In this document: piece by piece, positions 11,861 to 24,672 of the stretch
How positions within the stretch are numbered: position 1 is the stretch's first letter
How the letters are laid out: each line of letters starts with the position of its first letter
Assembly: GCF_932526225.1 (NCBI RefSeq)
Contig: NC_064034.1
Coordinates: forward strand, 12,724,887-12,784,886
From: Nematostella vectensis
Lineage: Eukaryota; Cnidaria; Anthozoa; Actiniaria; Edwardsiidae
Length of the DNA: 60,000 nt
Reading direction: 5' to 3'
The notes under the pieces: model-generated
The model's database searches: none
Told to the model about the DNA's origin: nothing
Seen by the model: the letters and a program-made list of their open reading frames with translations, nothing else
Program-made: the position numbers and the translations under genes

Positions 11861-13149
11861 TACCTCCCTCCCCCCGTCCCTCCCTCTCTTGACCTTCGCA
11901 TCCTTTTCAGTCGAGCTACGCCCGTCACAAGTTTTATTATTATTGCCAATCGCGGCTTAGGGTGACAATATAATAAATGGGTTTTAACAAGTAATAGGAG
12001 ACTTAAAGTAAGAATTCGCGTGACTTATTTTTGGGTGGCAATCTCGCGCATGATTTGGCTTTTAACAAGAACAAAAAGCGCTTACGAATCAGTCCGAAAG
12101 TCTCTTTGTGAGAAATAAAGGGCTTATTTTTATTGTGAGTTTCTATTATTTCGTCCCTCTCTGGTGTGGCGGGCGCAGCGTGTTTATTTGGGCTTCAATT
12201 TTCCAAAAGTCACTTGATTTCTTAGTACAGGTCGCCTTTTTGCTTTTACAGTTGCTATCAAAATTGGCCGGTTTCAGTATTCAGTATTGGAACTAGAGCT
12301 TGAAAGCGAGGCTTCGGTGTGTCGGAGGCTGCTTGCATACGCTTTGCAATTTTTGTTAACTTTCCTCGTTTTTCGGTAAATCCGGGTGGCACCCCGGCGC
12401 AAAGCACCCCGGGACCTAAACACCAGCGCGCTTTCGCCCTCCACATTTTACTTCGGAGCAACTGTTGTGCTATACATTACTTGCCTAGCTACCTTCATCA
12501 CTCAACTGAGAAAACCAAGGCCGTTCCTTCAATGCCCCAGGCGTGTGTCCATGGTGGAGGGGGTATCGTAAAAAGGGGTGTAGTACTATAAGACACTTTA
12601 GTTTAAAAACTGACTTTACTGTTCTAATTCCATGTTGTTACAAGAGTGTGTGTGCGTGCGCTCATTAGATTTACACGTCATAATGAACAATTACAATTAA
12701 GTTTCTAGATGGATCTAGTGGCCTATTACTAAAGCTATCGGATGCTGATTTTTACTCTTGATTGATCCGTATGGTCAGTGAATTACTAATCTGGACCCCA
12801 CCTGCGTTTTTCTCTAGACACGCCCCTGCCCCCCCCCCCCCCCCCTCCATCTCATCGGTGCGGAGCTCAACAGTTACAGATTACACGGGTCTAGATACTC
12901 GAACTAATACTTGAACTAATCACAAGAGATTGACATCACAAAGCAGAAGCCCCTAAAGATTGGCCGCCAGCGATCATGTGACCACCTCCTCCCATCGAGG
13001 TATTTTAGAAACAAGATTCGGCATAATCATGACGAAGAATGCAGCCATCGCAATGTAAGATTTTTTGTTTTTGTTCCAAGCCCGGAATCTTGAGTTAAAT
13101 TCAAACGTATCCTTGCGCGGTTTTCAAGATCGCAAACGATCTTCTTAAG
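11861..13149. other. Non-coding stretch, nothing recognised
   Basis: It begins with a CT-rich run just outside the foldback element and contains a 17-base C homopolymer (12829-12845). The open frames of 60-90 codons around 12.1-12.6 kb overlap on both strands and resemble no family. I see no gene. Confidence 0.5.
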
Positions 13150-13307
13150 AACCCTATAACACGGTATAAAGTACTGGCGGGGTTACGGTGGGCTCAGTAG
13201 AGTCGTGTTCGTATGAGTAGGAACCCTATAACATGTACTAGCGCGGTTACGGTGCGCTCAGTAGATTCCTGTTAGTAGAGTATAAGAACCCTGTAAAACG
13301 GTATAAG

Positions 13308-14123
13308 TGTTATGAGACTATTCGCCAATATTTCATAAATATGTGTTCTAGAAAGTGCTACGATGGTTCGCACCTGTTTTCAATATTGACCTTCGTCACC
13401 TTTTCACTGTTCATCTGAATACTAAGTATGCACCTGCTAGTCAGAGGCTAGTCATACAGGTCATGCGCAGTGTTACTTACTCCAAAACCAGTTTACCGTT
13501 TACTCAAGATAAACATCTTATTCCAGATATTTCCAACAAGCCAAACGTATTCCTCAGCCTCATTATTCTATAGTATTTTATATGATTATTGTTTCTAGTC
13601 CATTAACTATTATTCTAACATCGACGGATTCTTACTATAGTTATCCTCAATTGTGAAATTGTTCTGTTCCCTAAGATCAACATTTATTTGCAATTCTTGC
13701 ATCACCTCTCTTAGAGAAGTCAAACCAGTTAGTACCAAATTATTAATTAGTCAGTATAAATAGGTTAGTAATTGTTTACTGTAAAATTTATTGTACTTGT
13801 AATAACGACAGCTTGCTGCGGAGGCTACCGAGTAAGTTCTGTTGGCTTCGTGAAGACAATCCTTAGTCAAGGAAGAGGCCTAGTAAGGATTCCCTTCTAT
13901 CAGCCTCACCTTCTGAGAATCGTCTGATCGTTGTCTCCTAGAACGAGATCGAATGCCTCCCTGCTCGCTAAGCGTGGTTGCTTTTACAATAAAGTTGTTG
14001 GTGAAGAAACAGAAGCTACCTGGTAATTGCCTGCGTGCAGCCAGAAATAGCTATAATGGAACTATTTCCGGCTGCACGCAGGCTACCTGGTAAACGATCC
14101 CGGAGAAATCCCCCATTATTACA
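13308..14123. mobile_element. Probable solo LTR of a retrotransposon
   Basis: The segment starts TGTTATG and ends TTACA (TG...CA termini). It is flanked by the direct repeat TAAG (13304-13307 and 14124-14127) and carries AATAAA near its 3' end (13988-13993). It interrupts a tandem array whose register is restored when the segment and one TAAG are removed. These are the marks of an LTR left after recombination between the two ends of a retrotransposon. There is no gag-pol coding sequence. The Ty3/gypsy-type assignment is a guess. It has itself been interrupted by a hairpin element at 14027-14081. Confidence 0.7.
14027..14081. mobile_element. Tiny hairpin insertion nested in the LTR
   Basis: Arms of 21 nt at 14030-14050 and 14062-14082 are inverted complements with one mismatch (G:U in RNA), separated by 11 bases. 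The 12-base direct repeat GCTACCTGGTAA lies on both sides (14015-14026 and 14082-14093), which suggests insertion with target duplication. It has no coding capacity. Confidence 0.65.
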
Positions 14124-14645
14124 TAAGTACAGTCGCGGTTACGGTGCGCTCAGTAGAGTCGTGTCCGTATGAGTAAGAATCCTATAACACGGTATATGTA
14201 CTGTCTCGGTTACGGTGCGCTCAGTAGAGTCGTGTTTGTATGAGTAAGAACCTTTTAACAAGTTATAAGTACTGGCGCGGTTATACGATGCGCTCGTAGA
14301 GTCGTGTTCGTATGAGTAGGAACCTTTTAACAAGTTATAAGTACTGACGCGGTTATACGATGCGCTCAGTAGAGTCGTGTTTGTATGAGTAAGAACCTTT
14401 TAACAAGTTATAAGTACTGACGCGGTTATACGATGCGCTCGTAGAGTCGTGTTCGTATGAGTAGGAACCTTTTAACAAGTTATAAGTACTGACGCGGTTA
14501 TACGATGCGCTCAGTAGAGTCGTGTTTGTATGAGTAAGAACCTTTTAACAAGTTATAAGTACTGACGCGGTTATACGATGCGCTCAGTAGAGTCGTGTTC
14601 GTATGAGTAAGAACCTTTTAACAAGTTATATGTTCTGGCGCAGTA

Positions 14646-15398
14646 ACGGTTTTCTAAGTAAAATCCTGTTTGTTTGAGTAGTGTGGGAGATTGTGCGGGG
14701 AAAGAGTCGGTAATGGGATGCGATGGTCTACAGATTTTCCTTAGAAGGTATGTTTCCTGTCACAGCAACGATCTTTAAAAGGTGTGCCTGGTGGAAAAAT
14801 AAACGCAATCGCAGCATAAAGCCATTTTCTCTCTGCCAATTTTGTACTTTTACTTCTTTTCACGATGCGTTTGCAATGAATTAAGAGGACATCTAAATGT
14901 CCCTTGCCACCAACTCGTTCAACTGAAGTTCAAGTGAAGAATTTCTTTAAGTTTCTTTAATCTTCGGGTTTGTTGTTTTCAATAGTAATTTGTGCGGCCT
15001 TCGGGGTTCCTCGCCTCTGTGAATGCCTTCTAGCTCTTTCATAGAAGTTATATCCTTGTCTCAGAGACATCGCTAGAGTCAAAGCTTCAATGCTAGATCG
15101 AGTTCAACCTTATTTGAAATACGGGTCCACAATAGGTTCTTCAGGATACCACATCTAGCGTTTTTTTTTTTTTTTTTTTACTGATATAGGTGTTTATAGA
15201 AATAGACGCACTTCCAACAAATTCGTACGATCACTCATGGAGCTTGACTTGATTTATACAGGTGCTATTGCGGACAGAACAAAACAAGATAACCGTGTGC
15301 GAGATTCAATTCCACCAACACCGGGTAAACGGTTTCTTAGGGTGGGAGTACCTGTCTTTCGGATAGTGTACGATATTTTGAACACTTAAGGATTCCTG
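14646..15398. other. Non-coding stretch, nothing recognised
   Basis: It contains a 19-base T run at 15161-15179. There are no open frames of note and no further structure I can name. Confidence 0.5.
15161..15179. repeat. Poly-T run (19 bases)
   Basis: A simple homopolymer. No retroposon body with a matching tail could be delimited next to it. Confidence 0.85.
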
Positions 15399-15860
15399 GC
15401 GCCCGTTTCTCGAAACTCCCGAGAATTCTCGGGCCCGAAAATTTTATTTTGCTTTTTTGCTAAAAATTTCGCATGTTTTCCTTTTGCAGAACCGCTTTCA
15501 TGTTTTAGAACAGTTTGAACTTCCTTTGGCTCGTATTCCAAATGATTACGCTCAATAGGGCTATTTTTGAAGTTTTGCTGAAGCCAAAATGTTACCCGAA
15601 AAGTCTCGGGTGACTGCGAGGCCACGAGAACTTTCTTAATATTTAAGCCATGTGAATTTCGGGGGCGAGAAGTTCGGGTAAAGTCAAAATCTATAAAAAG
15701 AATCATCCTTCACATGAATCTTTGTGGTAAAATACGATGTTTGACGGTATTTCAACACATTTAGATACCATAAATTTTATAGGATTAGCCAGCTTTTCAA
15801 ATTAAAGAAATAAATCGTTTTCGGGCCCGAGAATTCTCGGGAGTTTTGAGAGACGAGCCC
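15399..15860. mobile_element. Harbinger-like MITE, copy A
   Basis: A 462-bp element with imperfect terminal inverted repeats of about 45 bp, containing GTTTCTCGAAACTCCCGAG on the left and its counterpart on the right. It is flanked by CTG on both sides (15396-15398, 15861-15863). A CWG trinucleotide duplication is typical of PIF/Harbinger transposons. A near-identical copy lies in a dynein intron (56473-56943). A 106-codon minus-strand frame inside is shared by the two copies. I treat it as incidental. Confidence 0.8.
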
Positions 15861-17226
15861 CTGGGTAGTCCCGCAAGCGTGAACTCTAAACGAGAAAGTC
15901 TTAAATAGTCTAGACTATTTTAATCGCTGAACGCTGTTCATGAATAATTAATATATTCGATGAATTTGAATGATGAATTGAAACTTTTAGATTTGCCCTT
16001 CTTTTGTGGAAGCCATTTTTAATGGTGTCCAGGAACACTCGTTTTCTTTTACCAAAGGCATTCTTTTACTCCACTCCAATTATCTCATAGACCAAGACAA
16101 ATGTTGACATGACGTGTGTTGCTATCCACTGAGAGTTCACTTCCTTGTCGTGAAGCACAGCTCCCCATGATGCTTTGCAAGACAAGCCCTCTGAGATTTG
16201 CGTTTGATAGTATCCGCTCTTTGCCTGAACAAAATAAAATGCGATATTGCGCTACTGTGCAAAGTGTTAACTTGAGTATTGAGTATACTTCTAGCGCCTG
16301 CTCGTACAATGGCTAACACTAATTTATACTCGGCAGATATTCTGCGCAAGGCGAAGACTAAAGGCTACTGGCGCAATATCGAGATATCCAGTCCGCCAAG
16401 TGCCAAGTAAAAGCTCTAAAACAGAATCGTTTCTTTGACAAACTGTCTATCATTCTTTCTTTTAACGAGTTTTACATTGTTTACTATGTTTTAAATTGAA
16501 CAAAAATAGAGGCAAATATGAAACGTTTACGCTTTTTCTTGTCGTTACTAGTCGTAAAATATTTATGGAACTTTGCTGTGTAAGTGTATGTTTGTCACAA
16601 AAATTTCTTGAGGTTACTGGATTGAACTTATAATAAAAGGAACCAAATACAGATTTTTAATATTTTTGTTCTAACGGTAAAAAAAAGTTGTAAGGCTTTG
16701 TATTACACTAAAGGGTTTTTTATTCTAACGGAATTATTACTGCGAAGCCATCTGCGATGTGTTTAGATACGATCTCTAAATATTCATGAACATGGCCTTT
16801 TTAAACGTCGCGCTATTCGCTGTAAATGGAACTTCCGTCTCTCTCGCATGTTAAAAGGGGCTGTAATAAGTTTTAGCAGAAACAACATTGATTACGTCTC
16901 TCGGACACTAACGTTAAATTATTGGTAAGCACTGCTTACAGCAAATGCTTTGGTAATCATTTCGGAGAATTCGAGTTCGAGTTGGTTATAGAAAGCGTCA
17001 TCACAAAGTAATCATTCGAAAACGTTAATGCTAGTTGAAGGTTGAAGAGGGGTTTCCGACGCTCCAACTAGATGAAACGACAAAGAGAATGATTTATAGC
17101 TATTCGATAGGCCTTTGAATTTGTAAACAACTGCGACTTGGACATTACAAGGGCGTGAAAACGTTTGCTTTTAGGATCATTGAACTCTGAATTTGATAAT
17201 TGACGTGTTCTATAACTTCAAGTGAA
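15861..17226. other. Non-coding stretch upstream of the intronless gene
   Basis: No gene is recognised. A pyrimidine-rich TTTGCTTTTAG at 17164-17174 could be a 3' splice site for a 5' UTR intron of the downstream gene, because the coding start lies 53 bases after it. No TATA box is obvious. Confidence 0.4.
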
Positions 17227-18396
17227 ATGCTTTTCTCGAATATATTCTACGGCCTGGACAAATTAGAAGCAAAGGGAAGATTAAGTGAAAGACGTCCAAG
17301 TGCAAAGTGTGAGAGTATTTTACGCGCACCGTGCAGTTCTCTGGAGGATAAAGAATCAGATGAATCGAGTGGATTGAGTTTTTCGTACGGCATTAAACCG
17401 CGGACTTTATCAGTCCCTGAAATCCCGCCTAAAGCGCCAAGACAACGTAGTCCTAGAAACTCTCAGAGTGGAGAATCTCCATGCATTAGTCCGTTCGCTT
17501 CATTGCCTCTTGTTTCAATGACGCAGTCCCCGGTTATGGTGCTACCACCGATACGAACGAGCAGTGAAAGCTATCACGAGCTACCTCACAGTCTCCCTTC
17601 CTGCTTTCCCGCCCGCCTTCCACCGATAGAGCCAATACAAGAAGGGAGAAAAGGCAAGGGACGTGGAAAAGGAAAATCTAGGAGGCTTGCTCACAACACA
17701 GGATCTTTGCAAACGCCGAGTCTTTTAGACCACTATCAATCGAATTCTACCGACTGTGTGTTTTCCGAGAGCAGTGGAAAAACCTCTGCATCGTTTGATA
17801 ACAGCATAGAGGGTAAAATTGCTGATTCTATAGCGATAAGAGGAGTCTGCAACGGCGAAGAGTTCGACAAAAGCGCAATGTCTGATAAGATTTTAGTAGG
17901 TGCAAACGAAACAGTCGCCAAAAGGTCGATCGAATCAGCAGGCATCCGTGAGAACGCCAAAAACGCACTCAAAATTAACTTTCGTTTGTCGAGGTTCCGG
18001 TCTCCTAAAGAAAGTGGAAGAGGAACTATGTGCGCTGCAGGTCAAACTATAAACAGCGAATTACACGGCAGAAGCACAGATGGTGGTAGTGAAACGTCTC
18101 AGTCAAATGAATCAAAAAACAACTCCTTACCGCGCTCTTTAAACTCGCAGCACAATGTTTACAATATTGCTAGCGGCTCGCGAAAAAACAGCGCAACAAT
18201 CAACACAAATGAGTGCTCAAATTTGGGGTTTACAAGCGACGAAGAGGAATACGTGAGGGCTCAGTTGGTAATGGTGAAACGCGGGCGAAGACATGCTACG
18301 TGCGAAGAACTAGAAAAAGCAATTGTACCGAACGGAATCAGTCTTTTCGATCTTTGGAAAATGCTTTTAGCAGTGAATACTTGGTCCGAGGGTTAG
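17227..18396 (+). CDS. Uncharacterised intronless gene, 389 aa
   Basis: A single open exon encodes 389 residues from ATG 17227 to TAG 18394-18396. The upstream frame is closed by TAA at 17197, so no coding exon precedes in this frame. Position -3 is G, an acceptable Kozak context. AATAAA follows 67 bases after the stop. The N-terminal half is rich in Ser and Pro with many SP sites (e.g. PRQRSPRNS). Residues about 140-153 form a Gly/Arg/Lys cluster (GRKGKGRGKGKSRR) that could bind nucleic acid or act as a nuclear localisation signal. The middle is hydrophilic and probably disordered. The last 50 residues (from SDEEEYVRAQLVMVKRGRR) look like a short folded segment ending FDLWKMLLAVN. No signal peptide or membrane segment is seen. 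I do not recognise a family. It may be lineage-restricted. Confidence 0.7.
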   Translation: MLFSNIFYGLDKLEAKGRLSERRPSAKCESILRAPCSSLEDKESDESSGLSFSYGIKPRTLSVPEIPPKAPRQRSPRNSQSGESPCISPFASLPLVSMTQSPVMVLPPIRTSSESYHELPHSLPSCFPARLPPIEPIQEGRKGKGRGKGKSRRLAHNTGSLQTPSLLDHYQSNSTDCVFSESSGKTSASFDNSIEGKIADSIAIRGVCNGEEFDKSAMSDKILVGANETVAKRSIESAGIRENAKNALKINFRLSRFRSPKESGRGTMCAAGQTINSELHGRSTDGGSETSQSNESKNNSLPRSLNSQHNVYNIASGSRKNSATINTNECSNLGFTSDEEEYVRAQLVMVKRGRRHATCEELEKAIVPNGISLFDLWKMLLAVNTWSEG

Positions 18397-18462
18397 GTTT
18401 TATTGTAATGTCGATGGTGTGTTTGATAAATCGGCGGTTTTATAACGGCGGGAAAGGGCGTA

Positions 18463-18468
18463 AATAAA
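18463..18468 (+). terminator. Polyadenylation signal AATAAA
   Basis: A canonical hexamer 67 bases after the stop codon of the 389-aa gene, consistent with a very short 3' UTR. Confidence 0.6.
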
Positions 18469-20500
18469 GGTATAGGATAGCCACAGACGCGATCATTTTA
18501 TTACGTTACAGATTGTTTAAAATAGCGATTTTTGTGCCAAGAATAACGCGATTGAATATCATTATTATTATCCTTAATAACAGTGTTTATACAAAGTGAT
18601 TATGATTTGAAAGATAAAAACCTTGTCAATTTGTACATAAAAGATAATTTAGTTTGTTCCAGAGAACAGTGGTCTTATCCTAGACAATTTTTTTTACGGA
18701 TGAGATAAGGAATGAAAGGAAAGTCTCATATATTTTGTGTATTTTATTTTACATAACAGGTGAGACATGAATTGTTTGTGAATACATAGGCTATATTCCC
18801 AGCCGTCGCTAGGCCTCGCATCGGCCCCACTAATGATGGGAGCCACGTACTGCGGGCTCACAGAGACGAGATGGAAATCAAGCCTAGTGAATACATGAAT
18901 TGTATTTGTTTTGGAACTGTAAGGTGACACTTATGTTGTTATATATCAAATGACTGCTCTAACAAAAAGTACGAGCATTTTTTTTGCCGATAGATAATAT
19001 AATAGCCCGTGACTTAATATATTATTGCAGCTCCCCCTCTTTCTTCCATGAATGGACTCCCTTCTAGCATTGCTCGTAGAAAATAAACTATAAATATTCA
19101 AACGCCATCACAGTTTTGTGTTGCAAAGCGGAAACCATTAGGGGATAGATTAGTGCAATTTTCGGCATCTTTTAGTGGAATCACTTAGTGACTGATCGTC
19201 CGAAAAGGAGAGCTTTGTGATATGTCAATACTTCGGGTATTTTCACGCGAAAAGCTTTGCATTCACTATCTCTTTCTCTACTTTTCGCGCGCTTTTTGTT
19301 ATCTTTTTTTCTTCATCTGAATAAATGGCCAGTTGCCAACGGGTTTTAACCATCCCGCAACTTAAAGTTCCCCTAGCATCAGATTCTCCTTGCTTTGTTT
19401 TTAATATTTACTTAGTTTAGATAGAGAATAGGTATTAGAGTATTCATGTGATGTCAAAGGAAAAAACTAAAAGTTTGTCCTCCGGTGTTGAGACCATAAA
19501 ACGATGTAGCTAATGGAAAAAAAAAAAAAACAAGCAAACGAAAAATATACGAGATCAAACAGCCGATTTTAAAGAATTTTCCCCGAGGGATAAAAAAAAA
19601 CACATCTTCACAGCAATTTTTCAATGTAAGTGTATCCGAAGAGGTATTTATTCTTTCCTTTTCATTCTGTTTGAATGAATACATGGTCCTTTACCCCAAT
19701 ATTTTTTTATTTCTTCTTCGTAGGTAACAGATTTTGCTTTTAAGAATCAAGCAGAAGGAACTACATACACAGAGAATTCAGGTCCAAAGTAAAACGAGCG
19801 CTGCACTAATGATCCGGTTATTGCCCACAAAGACGCGATGAATCTATAGGAATATGTTGCTATTTAGGGAGATTGTCGATTGTGTTTTTGAGACCAGTGC
19901 AATTAAAATAGAGTTGTAATTTAGCTCTTACTGGCAAAACAAGATGTCTTAAAAAAGGTTGTTATGAATGGTACTAAAAAATCTCTAGATAAAAAAAATC
20001 AGCGATGTTAGATGCCCTCTCTCGTCTCCTAGGCTGAATTCAAAACATTATGTTTCAAAAAATGATTTAAGATATGAAAGGCAGTCTGATGTTAGCTCCC
20101 GGCTGGAGTTAAGGCAACCTGTCAAATTTTGACTGTAGTATCCTACCAGAATTCGGAGATCGTGAAAATTATAGTGTTTAGTCTACAGACTCCATTAAGA
20201 TTCTAAAATTATCGAGATTACGTATGAACAGAAGATCAAATTTCGATCGAGCCGATCTCCAGGCTAATTTTAAACGCAGTGTTTACTAAAGTGTTCAGTT
20301 GTGTTAATGAATAATGTATATATCTCGCAAGCCGATTAGCTTTACGTATATAACCGTGTAATTGAATACTTGTCATTAGATAGGGTAGCAATGCCGTATA
20401 AAGATAAAATGACATTACAAACGCCGAACGTTGTTGAAATTAACGTGCATAAGTTAACGCGAAATAGGATAAATTTAAATATTTGATACCTCAAACCGTG
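18469..20500. other. Non-coding stretch, nothing recognised
   Basis: AT-rich DNA between the intronless gene and the 22-bp satellite. The only notable item is an A run near 19518. Short open frames on both strands resemble nothing known. Confidence 0.5.
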
Positions 20501-23500
20501 CACTTGTATACTCACCACTACGCACTTGTATACTCAACACTGCGCTCTTGTATACTCACCACTGCGCAGTTGTATACTCACCACTGCGCACTTTTATACT
20601 TACAACTGCGCACTTGTATACTCACCACTGCGCACTCGTATTCTCACCACTGCGCACTTGTATACTCACCACTGCGCACTCGTATACTCACCATTGAGTG
20701 CTTGTATACTCACCACAGCGCACTTGTATACTCACCACTGAGCAATTGTATACTCACCACTACGCACTTGTATACTCACCACTGCGCACTCGTATACTCA
20801 CCACTGCGCACTTGTATACTCACCACTGCACACTTGTATACTCACCACTACGCACTTGTATACTCACCACTGCGCACTTGTATACTCACAACTGCGCACT
20901 TGTACACTCACCACTGCGCACTTGTATACTCACCCCTGCGCACTTGTATACTCACCACTGCAAACTTGTATAATCACCACTGCGCACTGGTATACTCACC
21001 ACTACGCACTTGTATACTCACCACTGAGTACTTGTATACTCACCACTGCGCACTTGTATACTCACCACTGCGCTCTTGTATACTCACCACTGCGCACTTG
21101 TATACTTACCACTACGCACTTGTATACTCACCACTGCACACATGTATACTCACCGCTGCGCACTTGTGTACTCACCACTGCGCACTTGTATACTCACCAC
21201 TGAGCACTTGTATACTCACCACTGCGCACTTGTATACTCACCACTGCGCACTTGTATACTCACCACTGCACACTTGTATACTCACCACTGCGCACTTGTA
21301 TACTCACCACTACGCACTTGTATACTCAACACTGCGCTCTTGTATACTCACCACTGCGCAGTTGTATACTCACCACTGCGCACTTTTATACTTACAACTG
21401 CGCACTTGTATACTCACCACTGCGCACTCGTATTCTCACCACTGCGCACTTGTATACTCACCACTGCGCACTCGTATACTCACCATTGAGTGCTTGTATA
21501 CTCACCACAGCGCACTTGTATACTCACCACTGAGCAATTGTATACTCACCACTACGCACTTGTATACTCACCACTGCGCACTCGTATACTCACCACTGCG
21601 CACTTGTATACTCACCACTGCACACTTGTATACTCACCACTACGCACTTGTATACTCACCACTGCGCACTTGTATACTCACCACTGCGCACTTGTATACT
21701 CACCACTGCGCACTTGTATACTCACCACTGCGCACTTGTATACTCATCACTGCACACTTGTATACTCAAAACTGCGAACTTGTATACTCACCACTGCGCA
21801 CTTGTATACTCACCACTGCGAACTTGTATACTCACCACTGCGCACTGTATACTCACCACTGCGCACTTGTATACTCATCACTGCGCACTTGTATACTCAC
21901 CACTACGCACTTGTATACTCACCACTGCGCACTGTATACTCACCACTGCGCACTTGTATACTCATCACTGCGCACTTGTATACTCATCACTGCGAACTTG
22001 TATACTCACCACTGCGCACTTGTATACTCATCACTGCACACTTGTATACTCAAAACTGCGAACTTGTATACTCACCACTGCGCACTTGTATACTCACCAC
22101 TGCGCACTTGTATACTCATCACTGCACACTTGTATACTCACCACTGCGCACTTGTATACTCAAAACTGCGAACTTGTATACTCACCACTGCGCACTTGTA
22201 TACTCACCACCGCGCACTTGTATACTCACCACTGCGCACTTGTATACTCACCACTACGCACTTGTATACTCACCACTGTTCACTTGTATACTCACCACTA
22301 CGCACTTGTATTCTCACCACTGAGCACTTGTATACTCACCACTGCAAACTTGTATACGCACCACTACGCACTTGTATACTCACCACTGCGCACTTGTATA
22401 CTCACCACTGCGCACTTGTATACTCATCACTAAGCAATTGTATACTCACAACTGCGCACTTGTACACTCACCACTGCGCACTTGTATACTCATCAATGCA
22501 AACTTGTATACTCACCACTGCTCACTTGTATACTCAACTTTGAGCACTTGTATACTCACCACTGCGCACTTGTATACTCACCCCTGCGCACTTGTATACT
22601 CACCACTGCGCATTTGTATACTCACCACTGCGCACTTGTATACTCACCACTGCAAACTTTTATATTTACCACTGCGCACTGTATACTCACCACTGCGCAC
22701 TTGCATACTCACCACTGCGCACTTGTATACTCACCACTACGCACTTGTATACTCACCACTGCGCACTTGTATACTCACCACTGCGAACTTGTATACTCAC
22801 CACTGCGCACTTGTATACTCACCACTGCGCACTTGTATACTCACCACTGCGCACTTGTATACTCACCACTGAGCACTTGTATACTCACCACTACGCACTT
22901 GCATACTCACCACTGCGCACTTGTATACTCACCACTGCACACTTGTATACTCACCACTGAGCACTTGTATACTCACTACTGCGCACTTGTATTCTCACCA
23001 CTGAGCACTTGTATACTCACCACTGCAAACTTGTATACGCACCACTACGCACTTGTATACTCACCACTGCGCACTTGTACACTCATCACTGCAAACTTGT
23101 ATACGCACCACTACGCACTTGTATACTCACCACTGCGCACGTGTATACTCACCACTGCGCACTTGTATACTCATCACTAAGCAATTGTATACTTACAACT
23201 GCGCACTTGTACACTCACCACTGCGCACTTGTATACTCATCAATGCAAACTTGTATACTAACCACTGCTCACTTGTATACTCAACTTTGAGCACTTGTAT
23301 ACTCACCACTGCGCACTTGTATACTCACCCCTGCGCACTTGTATACTCACCACTGCGCACTTGTATACTCACCATTGCAAACTTGTATACTCACCACTGC
23401 GCACTTGTATACTCACCACTGCGCACTTGTATACTCATCACTGCCAACTTGTATACTCACCACTGCGCATTTGTATACTCACCACTGCGCACTTGTATAC

Positions 23501-24672
23501 TCACCACTGCAAACTTGTATATTCACCACTGCGCACTGTATACTCACCACTGCGCACTTGTATACTCACCACTGCGCACTTGTATACTCACCACTACGCA
23601 CTTGTATACTCACCACTGCGCACTTGTATACTCACCACTGCGAACTTGTATACTCACCACTGCGCACTTGTATACTCACCACTGCGCACTTGTATACTCA
23701 CCACTGCGCACTTGTATACTCACCACTGAGCACTTGTATACTCACCACTACGCACTTGCATACTCACCACTGCGCACTTGTATACTCACCACTGCACACT
23801 TGTATACTCACCACTGAGCACTTGTATACTCACCACTGCGCACTTGTATACTCACCACTGCAAACTTGTATACTCACCACTGAGCACTTGTATACTCACC
23901 ACTGCAAACTTGTATACTCACCACTGCACACTTGTATACTCACCACTGAGCACTTGTATACTCACCACTACGCACTTGTATACTCACCACTACGCACTTG
24001 TATACTCACCACCGCGCACTTGTATACTCACCACTACGCACTTGTATACTCACCACTGCGCACTGTATACTCACCACTGCGCACTTGTATACTCATCACT
24101 GCGCACTTGTATACTCATCACTGCGAACTTGTATACTCACCACTGAGCACTTGTATACTCACCACTACGCACTTGCATACTCACCACTGCGCACTTGTAT
24201 ACTCACCACTGCACACTTGTATACTCACCACTGAGCACTTGTATACTCACTACTGCGCACTTGTATTCTCACCACTGAGCACTTGTATACTCACCACTGC
24301 AAACTTGTATACGCACCACTACGCACTTGTATACTCACCACTGCGCACTTGTACACTCATCACTGCAAACTTGTATACGCACCACTACGCACTTGTATAC
24401 TCACCACTGCGCACGTGTATACTCACCACTGCGCACTTGTATACTCACCACTACGCACTTGTATACTCACCACTGCGCACTTGTATACTCACCACTGCGC
24501 ACTTGTATACTCACCACTGCAAACTTGTATACTCACCACTGAGCACTTGTATACTCATCACTGCACACTTGTATACTCACCACTGCAAACTTGTATACGC
24601 ACCACTACGCACTTGTATACTCACCACTGCGCACTTGTATACTCACCACTGCGCACTTGTATACTCACCACT
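20501..24672. repeat. 22-bp satellite array of about 190 copies
   Basis: The unit has the core CTTGTATACTCACCACTG plus a variable tetranucleotide (usually CGCA, also TGCA, CGAA, AGCA). A few units have 21 bases. Higher-order duplication is visible. A block starting near 20498 recurs about 792 bp (36 units) later, and the variant ACTCAACTTTGAG occurs near 22533 and again 747 bp later. The variant CTTGCATACTCACC occurs near 22898, 23755 and 24172. The unit has no forward-strand stop and 22 is 1 modulo 3, so all three forward frames stay open and give the same 22-residue repeat (YTHHCALVYSPLRTC...). The frames of up to 686 codons are therefore artefacts of the array. Confidence 0.95.

Larger units (their letters stand above)
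13150..14645. repeat. 72-73 bp tandem array, interrupted by an LTR
   Basis: Units contain GCGCTCAGTAGAGTCGTGT, GTATGAGTA and AACAAGTTATAAGTACTG. About two degenerate units lie left of 13307 and about seven units lie at 14128-14645, with unit starts such as 14269, 14341 and 14414. The two parts are one array. Removing 13308-14127 joins them in register. The minus-strand frame at 14139-14333 is a repeat artefact. Confidence 0.85.

Noticed and set aside
13150-14645. Regularly spaced repeats that might suggest a CRISPR array
   Set aside because: The repeats are contiguous tandem units without unique spacers, in an animal genome.
15386-15706. 106-codon minus-strand frame in MITE copy A (and its relative at 56436-56840)
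   Set aside because: It spans almost the whole MITE and runs past its end into flanking DNA, with no domain. Kept only as a point to test, not as a gene.
17200-17226. Upstream extension of the 389-aa gene to 17200
   Set aside because: The codon at 17200 is TTG, not ATG. The first ATG is at 17227, so the shorter start is used.
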